A program made the translations under genes and the position numbers. 64,000 nt of DNA from NCBI GenBank assembly GCA_963575745.1, contig CAUYUJ010005725.1:65001-129000 (forward strand), given 5' to 3'. Within the stretch, counting starts at the first letter, position 1; every line of letters begins with the position of its first letter. The notes below the pieces were generated by a model that was given only the letters and a program-made list of their open reading frames with translations, was not told the origin of the DNA and did no database searches. This DNA comes from Prorocentrum cordatum. Lineage: Eukaryota; Sar; Dinophyceae; Prorocentrales; Prorocentraceae. Of this stretch, positions 43,650-54,794 are shown piece after piece.

Positions 43650-43990
43650 CGGCCGTTTGGGGTCCGTCTCGGGTGTATAGTTTGGCAATGTTGGAACGGG
43701 TGTCGTCTTGGGTCGCCTCGGGGCTCTCCTAGGCCGTATTGGGCTCCTGTGGGCCGCCTGGGAGGTCTCTTGGGTCCGTCTTGGGCCGTCTCGGGGCCCT
43801 CCGCAGGCCATCTTGAGCCTGTCTGGGGGGTCGCCATTGGGCCAAGCTTGGTCCCTTGGAGCGTCTTGGGCCGCTCTTGGACCCGCGTGGTCCCTTCCCG
43901 TGGCTCTCTTGGGGTCTTGGGGCTCCTCCAGGCCGTCTTGGGGCGATCGCGGGGGGCATCTTGGGCCGACGTGGGCGATGCAGCGACCCA
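43650..43990. repeat. CTTGGGGCC-type degenerate minisatellite, block 4
   Basis: TCTTGGGCCGTCTCGGGGCC-type words; 43391-43649 between the microsatellite and this block shows nothing gene-like. Confidence 0.65.
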
Positions 43991-44689
43991 GAATGCCAGC
44001 ATATGAACATCACGCACCAACGTGCATCCCATTTCCTGGCACTTCCCGCCGTGAGTGCTTGAGTGAGAAAGCCCTAGCCTGTGGCACCCGAGCGCTCCCG
44101 AGGCTATGGCTCAGGATGATCTTTGGACTAGCAAAACGAAAAGGGCCGGGGGGGAACCAAGACCAGCCCCGCGCAAGAAAGACGTATTCAGCGAGAGCTG
44201 AAGATCGAACAGTAAGCCAGGCCCACTAAGGAGGCGCTAAAGGGGGGGGGCAGGGTCGTTCAAACCTCCAGGGATGAAAACCCTCCAAACGTGGTTCTGC
44301 TATTAGTTTTCGGAAGGGCTCTGCCACCGCTCGTGGCGGAAACTCTGCCATCGCTAGTGGTGCTCCTGGGAGGGGGGGGGGCGGGTTGAGAGGGGGAGAG
44401 GGAGAGCGACCAAGAGGGAGGGGGAGAGACAGAGAGAGAGAGAGAGAGACCCCGACATCCGCATGGGTTGTTTGGCTGTGGCGGGGCCCTACCCATTCCC
44501 CCCTCCCCAGAGGTCCACCAGCAAATTGAAGCAGCGCCCCCCTGAGAGGGCAAAGAACACGATAATCCACACACGAACACACACACACACACACTCAGAG
44601 GCCCCAGAGAATCCCACATCCAGGCGCTGACGCCTGTGTCCAAGAAGCACCTGCAATTTGCCCTGGAGCCTCCCCGGGATGCCCCCGAG
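43991..44689. other. No gene; (GA)n and (AC)n runs
   Basis: A (GA)n tract at about 44428-44450 and a short (AC)n at 44573-44594. No coding frame supported. Confidence 0.4.
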
Positions 44690-45030
44690 ATGGTAACAGC
44701 CAGTTCACCACATGGAGTGATGTTGGCCGTCTCGCCTGTTCGCTTCTAATGGCTTCCTGATGCCTCAGAAGGGCTCCGAGATCGACCAAGAAGGCCCCAC
44801 GAGGGGCCAGAAGTACACCAAAACGGGCCGACATGCCTCCAACAATGCCTAAAGAGCACACTTTAGAGGGCTCCAAGAACAGTTGCTTCCGCTGTTGAAG
44901 TTGCAGCGCAAATTGAGCACCACCCCTTTTCTCATCGAGGCCCTCCAAGACGACCCTAACAGGGCCCACGTGGCCAGCAAGAGGGCCACGAGAGAGCCCC
45001 CCATGCTCCCAACGCGGCACCAATAAGCCT
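44690..45030 (-). repeat. CTTGGGGCC-type degenerate minisatellite, opposite strand
   Basis: GCTCCAAGA, CCAAGAAGGCCCCACGAGG and CCACGAGAGAGCCCCC words in the reverse-complement sense of the 20266 block. Confidence 0.55.
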
Positions 45031-45305
45031 CCGAGACTCCCGGATCAACACGTCCGCGCTCATGAAACATCCGCGACCCGCGTGCCCACGCCGAACACCG
45101 TCGCCGCAGCTCCTGCCTCAACGTGGCAACTTCCGTTGGCTTCTCCACTCTCCACGGGGGGGTCGCGAGGCGACGCCTCGTGAGCAAAGGATGCGAGCGA
45201 GAGAGAGGGAACGGGGAGAGAGGTGGACAGAGGGAGGAAAGCAGGCGTGCACCGATGCGCGGTGCTTCTGGCACTGCCAACTGGTGGCGACGCCAAATTC
45301 GTCCT

Positions 45306-45497
45306 CCCGGGGACTTTTGCTTGGCGCGTCGCGGCGACTGCCCCGGCGACCGCTGTGCCTTGAGAGCGCTCCGCGGGGCGGGGAAAAGGCTCTCGACGTT
45401 GACGCCTAGGGACTGGGACGCGGATAGCGTGTCGGGCGGTAGCGCGGTGGGCCAGATCCCGTGGCGCGAAGCACTTCGCCAAAAGTTTCCGACCGTA
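45306..45497 (+). mobile_element. Element M1, copy 4
   Basis: The right end TTCGCCAAAAGTTTCCGACC followed by GTA, the internal GACGTTGACGCCTAGGGACT and GGATAGCGTGTCGG match the 50406 copy. The left end (ACTTTTGCTTGGCGCGTCGC) is diverged but still inverted to the right end. Confidence 0.7.
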
Positions 45498-46613
45498 GGT
45501 GCTGTAAATGCCACCGCTCCTTCAGCTAGTGCTCCCGCCTCCTCCTGCAGCCACTCGCTCTTACTGCCCTCAATGCTGCGGCTGCTGCGGCCTGCTAAAG
45601 CTGCCGCCGCCGCTGCCTCAGCCTCTGCTGATTTGCCTCCTTCCGCTTTCCCTAGGTCAATGTGCATGCATGCTCATTCCCTCCAGCTCACCCTCCTCCT
45701 CCTCCTCCTCCTCCTCCTCCTCCTCCTCCTCCTCCTCCGCCTCCACCCCTCATGTCTCCCTCACGCTCGCCGCTCGTTGTCCCCCGGCCCACCCCCACTC
45801 ATGTCTGAATGATTTGCCTCCCTCCCCCTGCCCCTCCCCCTGCCCCTCCTCCGTCCGCCTGTTTCGCTCTCCCGCACGCCCTCCCTCCATAGGGGAGGAT
45901 GAGAAGTTTCTGTGTGCGGAACGGGATGGGCAGGGAGGGCCACCGTGGGATCCCCAACCTTCAAGGCCCGGGGACCTTGCGCCCGGCCGGCACTTTAGGG
46001 GAGGCGCCATGCGGTGGCCGAAGTCTCCTCGTCGGCTGCGAGCTGCCCTGTGGGGGCTTTCACAATAGATTCCTCCCCAGAAGTGGCCACGCGGCTGCTC
46101 TAGAGCGGTTTCTTCTGACCCCCATGCTATGTTTCTCGACCTTCGGCCGCAGGCGTCTAGGCCTGTAGGCAGCCTGCCACAGCCATCTACTACAACAAGG
46201 GGAGGCACCATGCGCCTTACGACAACTTTGCGCCAGACGTAGCCTAAGTTATCGTATGCGATTAATGGCTTCACGAATTCCTCCTCATCCCGCTCCCGCT
46301 CATGTTCATCTTGGCCCTTCGCTTCGCTTCCGTCTCTCCTCCTCCTCCTCCTCCTCCTCCTCCTCCTCCTCCTCTTCCTCCTCCTAGTCCTCCTCATCCC
46401 CGTCCTCCTCCTCCTCCTTCTCCTCCTCCTCCTCCTCCTCCTCCTCCTCTTCCTCCTCCTCCTCATCCCCCTCCTCCTCCTTCGCCCCCCCCAGTCACCC
46501 CCCTCCTTCCTGTCCATCTTTTTCTCCTTACAAATAGTTCCACCCTGTCGCGCCCCGAGACGCGTCGGCAGGGCGGGCGGGGCGTTTCGCCTGAAACTCC
46601 CTCCCGAATGATG
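45498..46613. other. No gene; two (CTC)n tracts
   Basis: CTC triplets at about 45690-45740 and 46333-46490. The intervening GC-rich sequence has no supported coding frame. Confidence 0.5.
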
Positions 46614-47250
46614 ATCCTGAAACTTGGATGTTGCAGCAATTTCACGGATTGACGGCGGGTCGTTTTTGTTATTATCTGTACATATATATACACACACACA
46701 CGAAAAACGAGCCTCCCGTGTTGGCGCCGTGTACAGTCGCTTCAAAAGCTTCAAAAGATATCATGGGTGGAAGGCGGGTGTTTTTCTTTCAAAATGCGGC
46801 GATCGCCTTCGCGCCGTGCACACTCGCATAAAAAGTGTGCAGGAGCTTCGCGGATGGAGGTGAGTCGTATTCAAAGTGCGGCTCTGGCTTCAGCGCCGCG
46901 CTCATTCGTTTGAATCGTCTGCAATGGGTTTCACGGATGGAGGGTGGGTCGTTTTCAAAATCGGCCGGTCGCTTTCGCGACGCATGCATTCGGCTTGGAA
47001 GTTCGCCAAAGCTTCGCAGGTGGAGGGCGGATGGCTTACAAAGTGAGGCTCACGCTTCAACGCCGCGCTCTCTCGCTTCCGACGTTCGCAACGGTTTTCA
47101 CGGACGGAAGGCGGGCCGATTCCACAATGGGACTCTCGCCTTCGCGCCGCGCAAACTCGTCTTCCAACTTCGCAAATCCTGCGCGAATGATGGAGGGGTC
47201 TTTTCCAAAATGTGGCTGTCGCCTGTACGCCGCGCAAGAAATTCGCTGCA
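46614..47250 (+). repeat. Degenerate 84-bp tandem array, about 7 units
   Basis: Units contain TTCACGGATGGAGGGYGGGT, then TCAAAATGYGGC, then CGCCTTCGCGCCGCGC. GATGGAGG-like starts are near 46853, 46937, 47020, 47103 and 47190. The unit length is a multiple of three. A reverse-complement array of the same unit is at 62290-62655. Confidence 0.75.
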
Positions 47251-47327
47251 CAAGTTTACACAGCTTGGCTGATGCTGATGCTTGGCCGTCCTGACAGATA
47301 CATGCGGTCCAAGAGTGGCATGCGTCA

Positions 47328-47530
47328 AACATACACTAATTGATCTTGCTTTCGGTGTTTGTGTGGTCGGCGCTACTTCAGCACTTGCATGAGATAGTTG
47401 ATCCAGACGCAACGGTGTTCGAAATCCAGCAATGACCTAGCAGCGTTGGAGACACTGTTTCCTGACAAGTGTCCGAGCTATCAAACGCTGCGATTTTGAA
47501 TCGCGTGACGATTTATTGTTGACGAGGATT
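47328..47530 (+). repeat. Dispersed 200-bp repeat, copy 1
   Basis: Shares with 49834-50042 the ordered blocks TTTCGGTG, TGTGTGGT, GGCGCTACTTCA, CCAGACGCA, TTCCTGACAAGTGTCCGAG and GACGAGG. Not tandem; boundaries approximate. Confidence 0.6.
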
Positions 47531-47809
47531 GGCCGTTGCGTCGTCCAGCGCGGGCCCCAAGCAGTGCGCTCTTGCTTGCTCGCAATGGCGCATATGCGGC
47601 GCCTATGTATGCGGCGCGCGCGCGCCGCTGTTTGAACCGCGATATGAAGCACTGCTTGGGGGCGATGGCGCAACGCGCGGGCCTTTGCTACGACGGGGCT
47701 AGCGCGCGTTCAGGCACAGGCGCGAGGCCGAAAGGCAATGCTTCGCCCTGTTCACATTCAACTAGATGGCGTCGCGGGCCCGCTCCTTCTAATCTGTGCA
47801 TATCTTCAC

Positions 47810-48032
47810 CAAGTACGCCCTGCGGCGCACGATCACCCTGGCCACCGCCGCGCGAAGGCGAGCGACGAACATGTCTCTGGTCTCCATGGAACCTGGTTCA
47901 GTAGCGGCCAGGCAAGAGCGCACGTCCCGCCACGAGGCCTCGATCGCATGAGCCTGTTTCTTATCTTCCAGGATAGCGGCCGTCACTGGCCGCGCCCACC
48001 CCCCCTCCCTGATGACGTCGTGCGGGTCGGCG
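47810..48032 (-). CDS. Candidate internal exon, unknown protein
   Basis: Minus-strand candidate of 223 bp (one base plus 74 codons), preceded by GCTGCAG and followed by GTGAAG at 47809-47804, a good 5' splice site. It reads ADPHDVIREGGWARPV, then AAILEDKKQAHAIEASWRDV, then MFVARLRAAVARVIVRRRAY. The mixed helix-forming composition (Glu, Asp, Lys, Met, Trp) is unlike frames from simple repeats, and most codons end in G or C. Read through, the frame would stop at 47789. The family is not recognised; a piece of another retroelement is possible. Confidence 0.4.
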
Positions 48033-48235
48033 CTGCAGCGCACGTGCGCATCACATAGTACACCGCAAAATGGTCTACTCTCGGAAGGCCGAGTCTGCGG
48101 GAACCATCTGGACGCAGATGGGAGGAGTTAGTATGATGCGGGAGGACTCGTAGATTCCATTGGGAATCCTTCTCAAAACCTGCGTAAAACATTTGTTCCT
48201 GTGGGATCCACAAGCGCTACATTTCACTATTCTCA

Positions 48236-48535
48236 GTTGTGCACGGTTGCTGTGGTGCACACTGGTGCCGTGGTGTACACAGGCGCTGCGGTGCACGCAG
48301 GCATGTGGTGTACACTTGTGCTGTGCTGCACACGGCTGGTGTGGTGGTGTACGCATGTACGCAGGCGTTGTTGTGGTGTACACAAGCGCTGTGGTGCACG
48401 CGGGCACTGTGGTGCACACTGGCGCTGTGTTGCATGCGGCTGCTGTGGTGTACGTAGGCGGTGCGATGTACAATGTACACAGGCGCTGTGGTGCACGCAG
48501 GAACTGTGGTGTACACAGGCGCTGTGGTGCAGATC
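48236..48535. repeat. Minisatellite, unit about 18-24 bp (GCTGTGGTGYACAC)
   Basis: GGCGCTGTGGTGCACGCAGG-type units tandemly repeated with variation. Open frames on both strands (Cys/Gly/Val/His or Thr/Tyr/His rich) come from the repeat. Confidence 0.88.
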
Positions 48536-49833
48536 GCCACCTACACCCCTACATGCTGTTGCTACATATCCTCGGCCATTCCTAGGCATTCCCAGACGCC
48601 GCCGGCGCGAAACGTGACGTCATCGGCCCCCCCCCCAGATGACGGCCGTTATCTGCCCAGAACAGAAAACAACAAAAAAAACAAAAACAAAACAACAAAA
48701 CGGCTCCATTGAGGTCCTGGCTGTACCTCGGAAAACTATGCAAAAAGTGACTTCCGTGCTCGCGCGAAGCGCGGCGCGGCTCCTCGGTCCACAAGCGCCG
48801 CTCGTGACCTTGCGCGCGGCATCTCGGGGCCCAGCGTTGCGAGGATGTCTCAAGCGAAACAACGGGTCAGACCACCTAGCGCATATGTCATCAAAGCCCA
48901 CAAGCGCTTTCGCGGCAATTCTTTACAAAACAACTACCTGGCGGTGTCCGCCGCGCTAATTGTTGTACAACGGATGGTGGCCGGGTAGCTGCGCAACTGC
49001 CCCGCAACTAGCCAACCGCCGTCCACCCGACCTTGTATTTTAGATATGGATGACCGCTATCGGTACTGCAGCGATGTACCTTTTACATAACAACTACCAG
49101 GCTATGCACACCGTGCCTCGCTTTTTTCTTAAAGATGATGGGCCTGGTAATTGGGCGCATGCAGTTTTCAAACAAGAACCTCCTCTCTCCATCCTTTCAA
49201 ATTGTGCAACACCAATACAAAACATGGCGCCGTGGGCAGAGCTGGGCAATTGCTGCGGAACAAATGTCGCCTTAACATCGATGACCGTCATTCATATCAA
49301 AACCAAATCGAGTTGGCGGCGGCCGGGTAGTCCCGGGGTAGATGCGCAACAACTACCCAGTCACCATCCAAGTGCTGCAGCGCAATTGACGTCGTCGTGC
49401 AGTTGACCCCGAGACACTACGCCGCGGCGACGCCGGGCGGCGGCACAAATGCAAGGAACGAGAGCGACTGCACGCGATACCGTCAAGCTGGAGCTCGACT
49501 ACGAGGATGGCTGCGATGGTGGCCACAGCGATGATGATGGCACGAGGGCAATCCCTCGTGATATGCACCTCCAGCACATCGAAGGGCGGCGGGGGGGTAG
49601 CGCGTAGGTGGGGCGTATGCGAGAGGACATCCAAGAGAAATTATGTGCGATGGCACTGGCGACGGTAATGATTAGGACCGGTTGCATAATGCGATCGAAA
49701 TGCAAACTCCACGCGAGGACTCACGCAGGTGAGGAAATGAGCTAACGCGATTCCTCCCACCAAGCGGACGAGAACGCAATGAACATTAGCGAATGGAAGC
49801 GAGCTTGGCGACTACAAGCGAAGGAAACTCGTC
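48536..49833. other. No gene; one pair of similar 45-bp segments
   Basis: GGCCGGGTAG with a CAACTA block occurs at about 48973-49015 and 49320-49365, possibly ends of an unrecognised element. Bases 48600-48622 are a solo arm of the 8908 hairpin. No coding frame supported. Confidence 0.4.
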
Positions 49834-50042
49834 AAATATATACTGACGGTTTTTGTTTTCGGTGCCTGTGTGGTGGGCGCTACTTCAATGCTGGCGTGAG
49901 ATTATTCTGCCCAGACGCAGGTGTGCCCGAAACCTGGCAATACCCTCACAGCATTGAAGAACGCGTTTTCTGACAAGTGTCCGAGGTATCGAGCGGTTCG
50001 AGTTTGAACAGCGTGTCACTTGATTCTCGACGAGGCTTGTAG
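49834..50042 (+). repeat. Dispersed 200-bp repeat, copy 2
   Basis: Counterpart of 47328-47530, same orientation, about 70 percent similar by eye. A 64-codon plus-strand frame overlaps it but is not conserved in copy 1. Confidence 0.6.
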
Positions 50043-50405
50043 GAATGATGATATGGTACGAGTTAGGGCTGTCAGGGCATATCAGTCACGTTGATTTGCG
50101 GCGTTGAATTCCCAGGAATGATGTTCTGGTGCGATGGAGGATCGTCAGGGCGCAATAAACTTGATTCGCGGCGTTGAAGTCCAGAGAATAGTGCGTTGGT
50201 ACGCCTGAGGGTTCTCAGACGTTGGCCTTCCAATCGAAAACTTCCAGAAGATCAAATACATCGAATTAAGGCCTGTGCAGAGGGAACGTGGCGGAAGACT
50301 TGATTGCAACATCGTTGATGCGTTTTGGATTTAGTCTTGTCCTCCTCCTCCTCCTCCTCTTCCTCCTCCTCCTCCCTCACCGCCTCCTCCTCTTCCTCCC
50401 CCTCC
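50043..50405. other. No gene; weak tandem motif
   Basis: GGAATGATG and GATTCGCGGCGTTGAA words repeat two or three times at about 55-60 bp; a CTC-rich run ends the stretch. Confidence 0.4.
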
Positions 50406-50600
50406 TACGGTCAGTAACATTCACTTAGCGTGCGTGTGGCTACGGCGGCCCCAGCGACCCGCTATGCATAGCGTGCCGCTCCGCTCCGCGGGGCGGGAGG
50501 TCGGGAATGGCTCGCGACGTTGACGCCTGGGGACCGGGACATGGATAGCGAGTCGCACCGTAGCGCGGCGCGACACGCTGAGCCAAAGTTCTTGACCGTA
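50406..50600 (+). mobile_element. Element M1, copy 5 (reference copy, 195 bp)
   Basis: The left end TACGGTCAGTAACATTCACT followed by TAGCGTGCGTG is inverted relative to the right end CACGCTGAGCCAAAGTTCTT followed by GACCGTA. The interior carries the palindromic CGCTCCGCTCCGCGGGGCGG core and GACGTTGACGCCTGGGGACC. No coding capacity; size and inverted ends fit a MITE, a non-autonomous DNA transposon whose transposase would be supplied from elsewhere. A target-site duplication is not obvious. Confidence 0.78.
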
Positions 50601-51530
50601 CCACCTCCGTGGACCTCCTTCTCCCTGGTCGTCGTCGCCGCCGTCGACGCCGTCGTCCGACCAAGACCAACACAACCTGCCAGAATAAGCCCCAAGACCC
50701 CTGCCACGTCCGCGACGTCCTCAGCGACGTCATCCAGGCCTCGCCATGCGCGTGGCGTTGGCTGATACGACGACACGACGACGACGCCGTCCGCGACGTC
50801 GTCCGCGACATCATCCAGGCCTCGCCATGCGCGTGGCGTTGATCTTCGCGCTCAGCCTGGGCTGCAAGCTGTGGGCGGCGCCTCCCGCCTGGCGGTCTGG
50901 GCTGGGCGTCGCTGCCCTCCTCCTCCTCCTCCGTCTCCTCCTCCTCCTCCTCCTCCTCCTCCTCCTCCTCCTCCTCCTCCTCGACGACATGACCGCGCCT
51001 GGAAGCCCTGAATCGGCCCCGGGGACGCACTGACCCGGGTCAGTGCAAACCCCGGCCAGTCAGACGTGGGAGGCAACTACTGGGAGGTCTTCGTCGGAAA
51101 TTTTAGAGAGAGGATTAAGACCCATCGGGGGGCTGTTACGCCGGATTGGGCCGCGGATAAGGCGGGATTGAACTGGATTGATCAGCTACACGCAAGAGTG
51201 ACCCTGGGCAAGAGTGACCTTTGGTGCGCGGCTATAAGGGGGCCGCGGGGGGGGCCGGACCCAAACTCGCAAGACTCTACTATCGCATCGTGTTCGGCGA
51301 ACGAAGGGCCCTAGTGGGCCCGCCGGAACGATTGCGAAGCAGTGTTCGCTGAGCACTCTGCGAGCGACTCTCTGACCTTCATGAGCGGCATGAGCAAGAG
51401 GAAGGGCAACATGACCAAAAACTCTGAACGAGCCCAACGAAACTGACGGAACGCAGGGATACACGGAAACCGCCAGGAGTACCTCCGATGGTGACTGCGT
51501 GCGGGGGGGGGAGAGGAGGGAACACCATAT
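50601..51530. other. No gene; (CTC)n tract
   Basis: CTC triplets at about 50915-50982. A short plus-strand frame at 51066-51314 begins MGGNYWEVFVGNFRERIKTH and looks mildly protein-like, but has no splice context or recognised family. Confidence 0.35.
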
Positions 51531-51671
51531 GGTGCCGATGCCGCTACTCCCCTGACCTCTCCTCGGGTGCGATATGACCAGAATCTGTAGGCGAATCCAG
51601 CGGTGGCGACGAGGGCCTCCCAGGAAACCCAAGAAGGGGGGAAACGAGGGAAGGGTAGTGGTACGGGCACC
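51531..51671 (+). mobile_element. Element M2, copy 5 (full length, 141 bp)
   Basis: GGTGCCGATGCCGCTACTCC at the left and GTAGTGGTACGGGCACC at the right are inverted, with compensating changes relative to other copies (GGTGCC/GGCACC in place of GGTACC). Interior blocks conserved. Confidence 0.8.
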
Positions 51672-52574
51672 TCTTCCTCCTCTGCAACATGTACCGCCTG
51701 GCCCTGCGCGACGCTCCGCGGGCGACTGGTCACTAAGGGCCTGACGACGTTTCGCAAATCGACGTGTGAGGATCGAGCCAGATGAATCCAGGTAGATGCA
51801 TACTAATCGAGGTGGATCAAGGTAGAGCTGAGCAAACCCAAGTCCATCCACAGACCTCAGGGGAGATTCGGAGCAGCTCGCGACCGCTCCAGCGCGAGTC
51901 GAGGGACGTCGGAAGTCGCCACGCCCTTGACGAGCTGGGGCCGCCTCCGGGACACGCCCCCTCGAGGGCGCTCCCTGCGCAGTGCAGGTTCTGCTCAGCG
52001 CGCGCGCGCGTCGGCTGCGCCCCGTCGGCCCCGCCGCGCGGTGCCGCCAGCGCTCTGCGCGCGCCGAGCAGGCAGGAGGGGCAGGAGGAGGGAGGAGCAT
52101 TCATCGGCGGCGAGCGAGGGAGGAAAGTCATGGGCTGGGGCACGAGGCTATGGTACACGGGGGAATGGAGACGCGCGGAACTGATGGGGATTCAAATTAC
52201 AGCGTTCCCAACATAACTGACACACTCCGCCCCTTCTTCTCTCACTGTCCTCTCCCTTCCCTCCTTGTCGGCCTTCTCGAGGCCGGAACGCTGATCCAGG
52301 TCCAAGTCAGAGTGACCCCGCCAATGTTTTATTTTTGTTAACCGCGCTCGCACCAGCTCGTTCACGCTTCGCACCGGCTGAGCCAGCATCGATCACGTGC
52401 AAAAGCCAGCCCAGCGACCGGCAAATGCAGCTACTGGCACCCCCGGCAAATGCCTGAAACGTAGTTTGTCGCGCGGCCGCGCCCCACTTTGCGATCAACC
52501 CATGCAAAGCCTGGCGTAAGCCTATCTCGATCCAGCCCTGCCCCCCTCACGTAAGCCTCACTCGAACACTCCCC
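51672..52574. other. No gene recognised
   Basis: Unique sequence with AGGTAGAT/GAGGTGGATC words at 51788-51825. No coding frame supported. Confidence 0.35.
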
Positions 52575-52692
52575 CCGAGGACAAGGAGGACGACGAGGAC
52601 GACGACGACAACGACGAGCACGCAGTCGGGCGGCCGACGGCTACGAAGACGAGAACGAGGACGACGAGGACGACAACTAGGACGACGGCGAG

Positions 52693-52750
<58 letters not shown>

Positions 52751-52790
52751 ACGACGACGGCGACGACGGCGACGACGCGACCCGCCTGGG
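52575..52790. repeat. (GAC)n microsatellite
   Basis: GAC triplets with GAG, GGC and AAC interruptions, purest at 52690-52742. Confidence 0.93.
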
Positions 52791-53397
52791 ACGGCGCCGC
52801 GCTCCAGGCGGACGCTGGGGTGTCCGGCCCGCCGTCCGCGAGGCTGTCCTGTGCGGCCCGCCCCCCGGCGGGGCTGAGGGGGGCCCTCCCGATTTTTCGG
52901 CTCTTTTGGGTGGCCTGCTCCCTGCGGCCGCCCTTTCGGGTCTGCAACCGTCTCGGCGGACCTCCGCGTGGCGAGAAAAAGGTGCCGGGCGAGCTGGTAT
53001 TGGCTCTGGAGGAGAAGATCCGACGTGGGATCCTGGAGGCCACTCGCCCGGCGGGGCTGCAGAGACGGAAACCCACGCAGCCCCGAGAAAACTTTCAACT
53101 CGCTGCGCCCGACGCCGACGACCTCCCCCGTCTGCCCCTCGCGCGGTTGCCTGCTTCCTGCTGTTCCTGCCGCTCCCTTCCTTCCCTCCTCATGGCACGT
53201 CCGCGCCTGCTCTAGGTGCGTTTTTCCTCCTCCTCCTCCCTTTCCGCCGCCGCCCCCCCTCTCGTCTTTCACGGGTCGCTGCCACTGGGCTCGGGGGACG
53301 GCGTCGGTGGGTGGCCTGTCCTGATGGGGCAGGGCTCTGGGGAGGAACCCGTCATGTACACCATACGCCGCAGAAGCGTCAGAGATGAATCTGGCCG
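52791..53397. other. No gene recognised
   Basis: GC-rich unique sequence; overlapping frames on both strands, none with convincing bias or splice sites. Confidence 0.35.
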
Positions 53398-53545
53398 ACC
53401 GTGCGGCCAGGAACTTTGGCTCAGCCTGCCGCGGCGCTGGCCCCCGCAGCACGCTGTGCCCTGCGAGCGGACGGCGTGTCGCTCCACTCCGCGGCGCGGG
53501 AGGCCGGGAACGGCTCGGGAAGCGGTCTGGCAGCTCCCGACCGTG
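53398..53545 (+). mobile_element. Element M1, copy 6 (internally deleted)
   Basis: Left AGGAACTTTGGCTCAGCCTG; core GACGGCGTGTCGCTCCACTC; right CTCCCGACCGTG. The part between the core and right end is shorter than in other copies. Same orientation as the other five. Confidence 0.7.
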
Positions 53546-54474
53546 TGCACTGTACACCTACGCATACGCAGATGGTGCCAGTTGGCAGCCGCGCGAAATG
53601 TCCGAAGCCCGCGCGGATCTCTTGGATCGGCGCGGCCACCCCCCGGGCACGCGCAGCGCCCCACGGGCGGAGACGGAAGCGCCGCCAGGGGGGTCCCGGC
53701 ACCGATCCAAGACATGCGCGCGGACCCAGGACGTGCCCGAGGTATGCGCCAAGTCGTCTGGTGAAACTGGCCCAGCTTCGCCAAGTCCCACCAGCCCTCT
53801 GGGCGGAGGTGGTCTATAGAGCGTTTCTCCTACCAGCTTCTTACTCAAACCCTTCTCCCTCCCCTCTCCACTGGACCTCGTCGCATACCCTGCAAGACCC
53901 TCCAAAGCCCCCCTGCGAGGCCGATTGCACGATGCTGCAACCCCCTGCAATACCCCGCAAAACGACCCTGCGATACCCTGCAGCCCGGACCCCTGCAACA
54001 ACAGCACTTTGAAAGTGGGGCGGGCGTCCGGTGGCCTTGCCGCATGCTCCCTGGCCTCTTGCCGGGGCGACGGCTCTACGCCTGCTCAAGAAGGCCGCTG
54101 GGGAAACTGTGATGCCTGCCAGCGCCGTGCCTGAGCCTCACTCGGCCCAAGGACCCCCCGCCCACCCCCACAGGAACAGAGGGCGCCGACCTGCAATGCC
54201 CTGCAATACCCTTCAATGCCCGACCCCGTCCCCTGGGTCTGGACGGGGGGGGGGGACGGCAGGTGGTGAGAGCGTCCAACCGAAGATGGCTCCCAGCAGG
54301 CCCCAGAGAGCCCAGGATGGCATCCAGGATGGGTTAAGATATTCCGAGCTTTTGCAACCTGGAGGCGTCTAGGTCGAGGGGGGGGCCCGGCGGCCGCTGT
54401 CGGGCCGCTGTCGGGCCGTGCCTCATCCCCCCCACTCTGTGGGTATCGGCGCGCTCCCAGCGCATTCCCATTCC
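53546..54474. other. No gene; CCCTGCAATACC-type short repeats
   Basis: Words such as CCCTGCAATACCC and CCCTGCGATACCC recur at 53890-54000 and 54190-54225. No coding frame supported. Confidence 0.4.
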
Positions 54475-54794
54475 TCCTCCTTCCTCCCCCTCCTCCCCCT
54501 CCTCCTCTTCCTGCTCCTGCTCCTGCTCCTGCTCCTCCTCCTCCTCCTCCTCCTCCTCCTCCTCCTCCCACATACCTCTGGGCTGGAGTTTATGTGTGTT
54601 CTCCCCCCTGTTTAGCTCCACTTCGTGGAACTTCGTGGAGTTTTCGCGCACTGCTTATCCGATCCGATCCGACCCTTCCCCACCTCCTCCTTTCCCCATA
54701 CCCCCCTCCTCCTGAGTGACTAACGCGGCGAGGACACACCTCCTGTCCCAGCTGGACGCGGCGCCGCGCGCACCACCAGCGCGCGCGGCCCCGC
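54475..54794. repeat. (CTC)n and (CTCCTG)n tract, then short unique spacer
   Basis: CTC/CTCCTG triplets from about 54475 to 54568, then about 225 bp of unique sequence without a gene. Confidence 0.85.

Noticed and set aside
50570-50600. M1 terminus as a spliced-leader relic (shares GAGCCAAA)
   Set aside because: Only eight contiguous bases agree, and the same bases are needed for pairing with the other M1 end; chance is sufficient.
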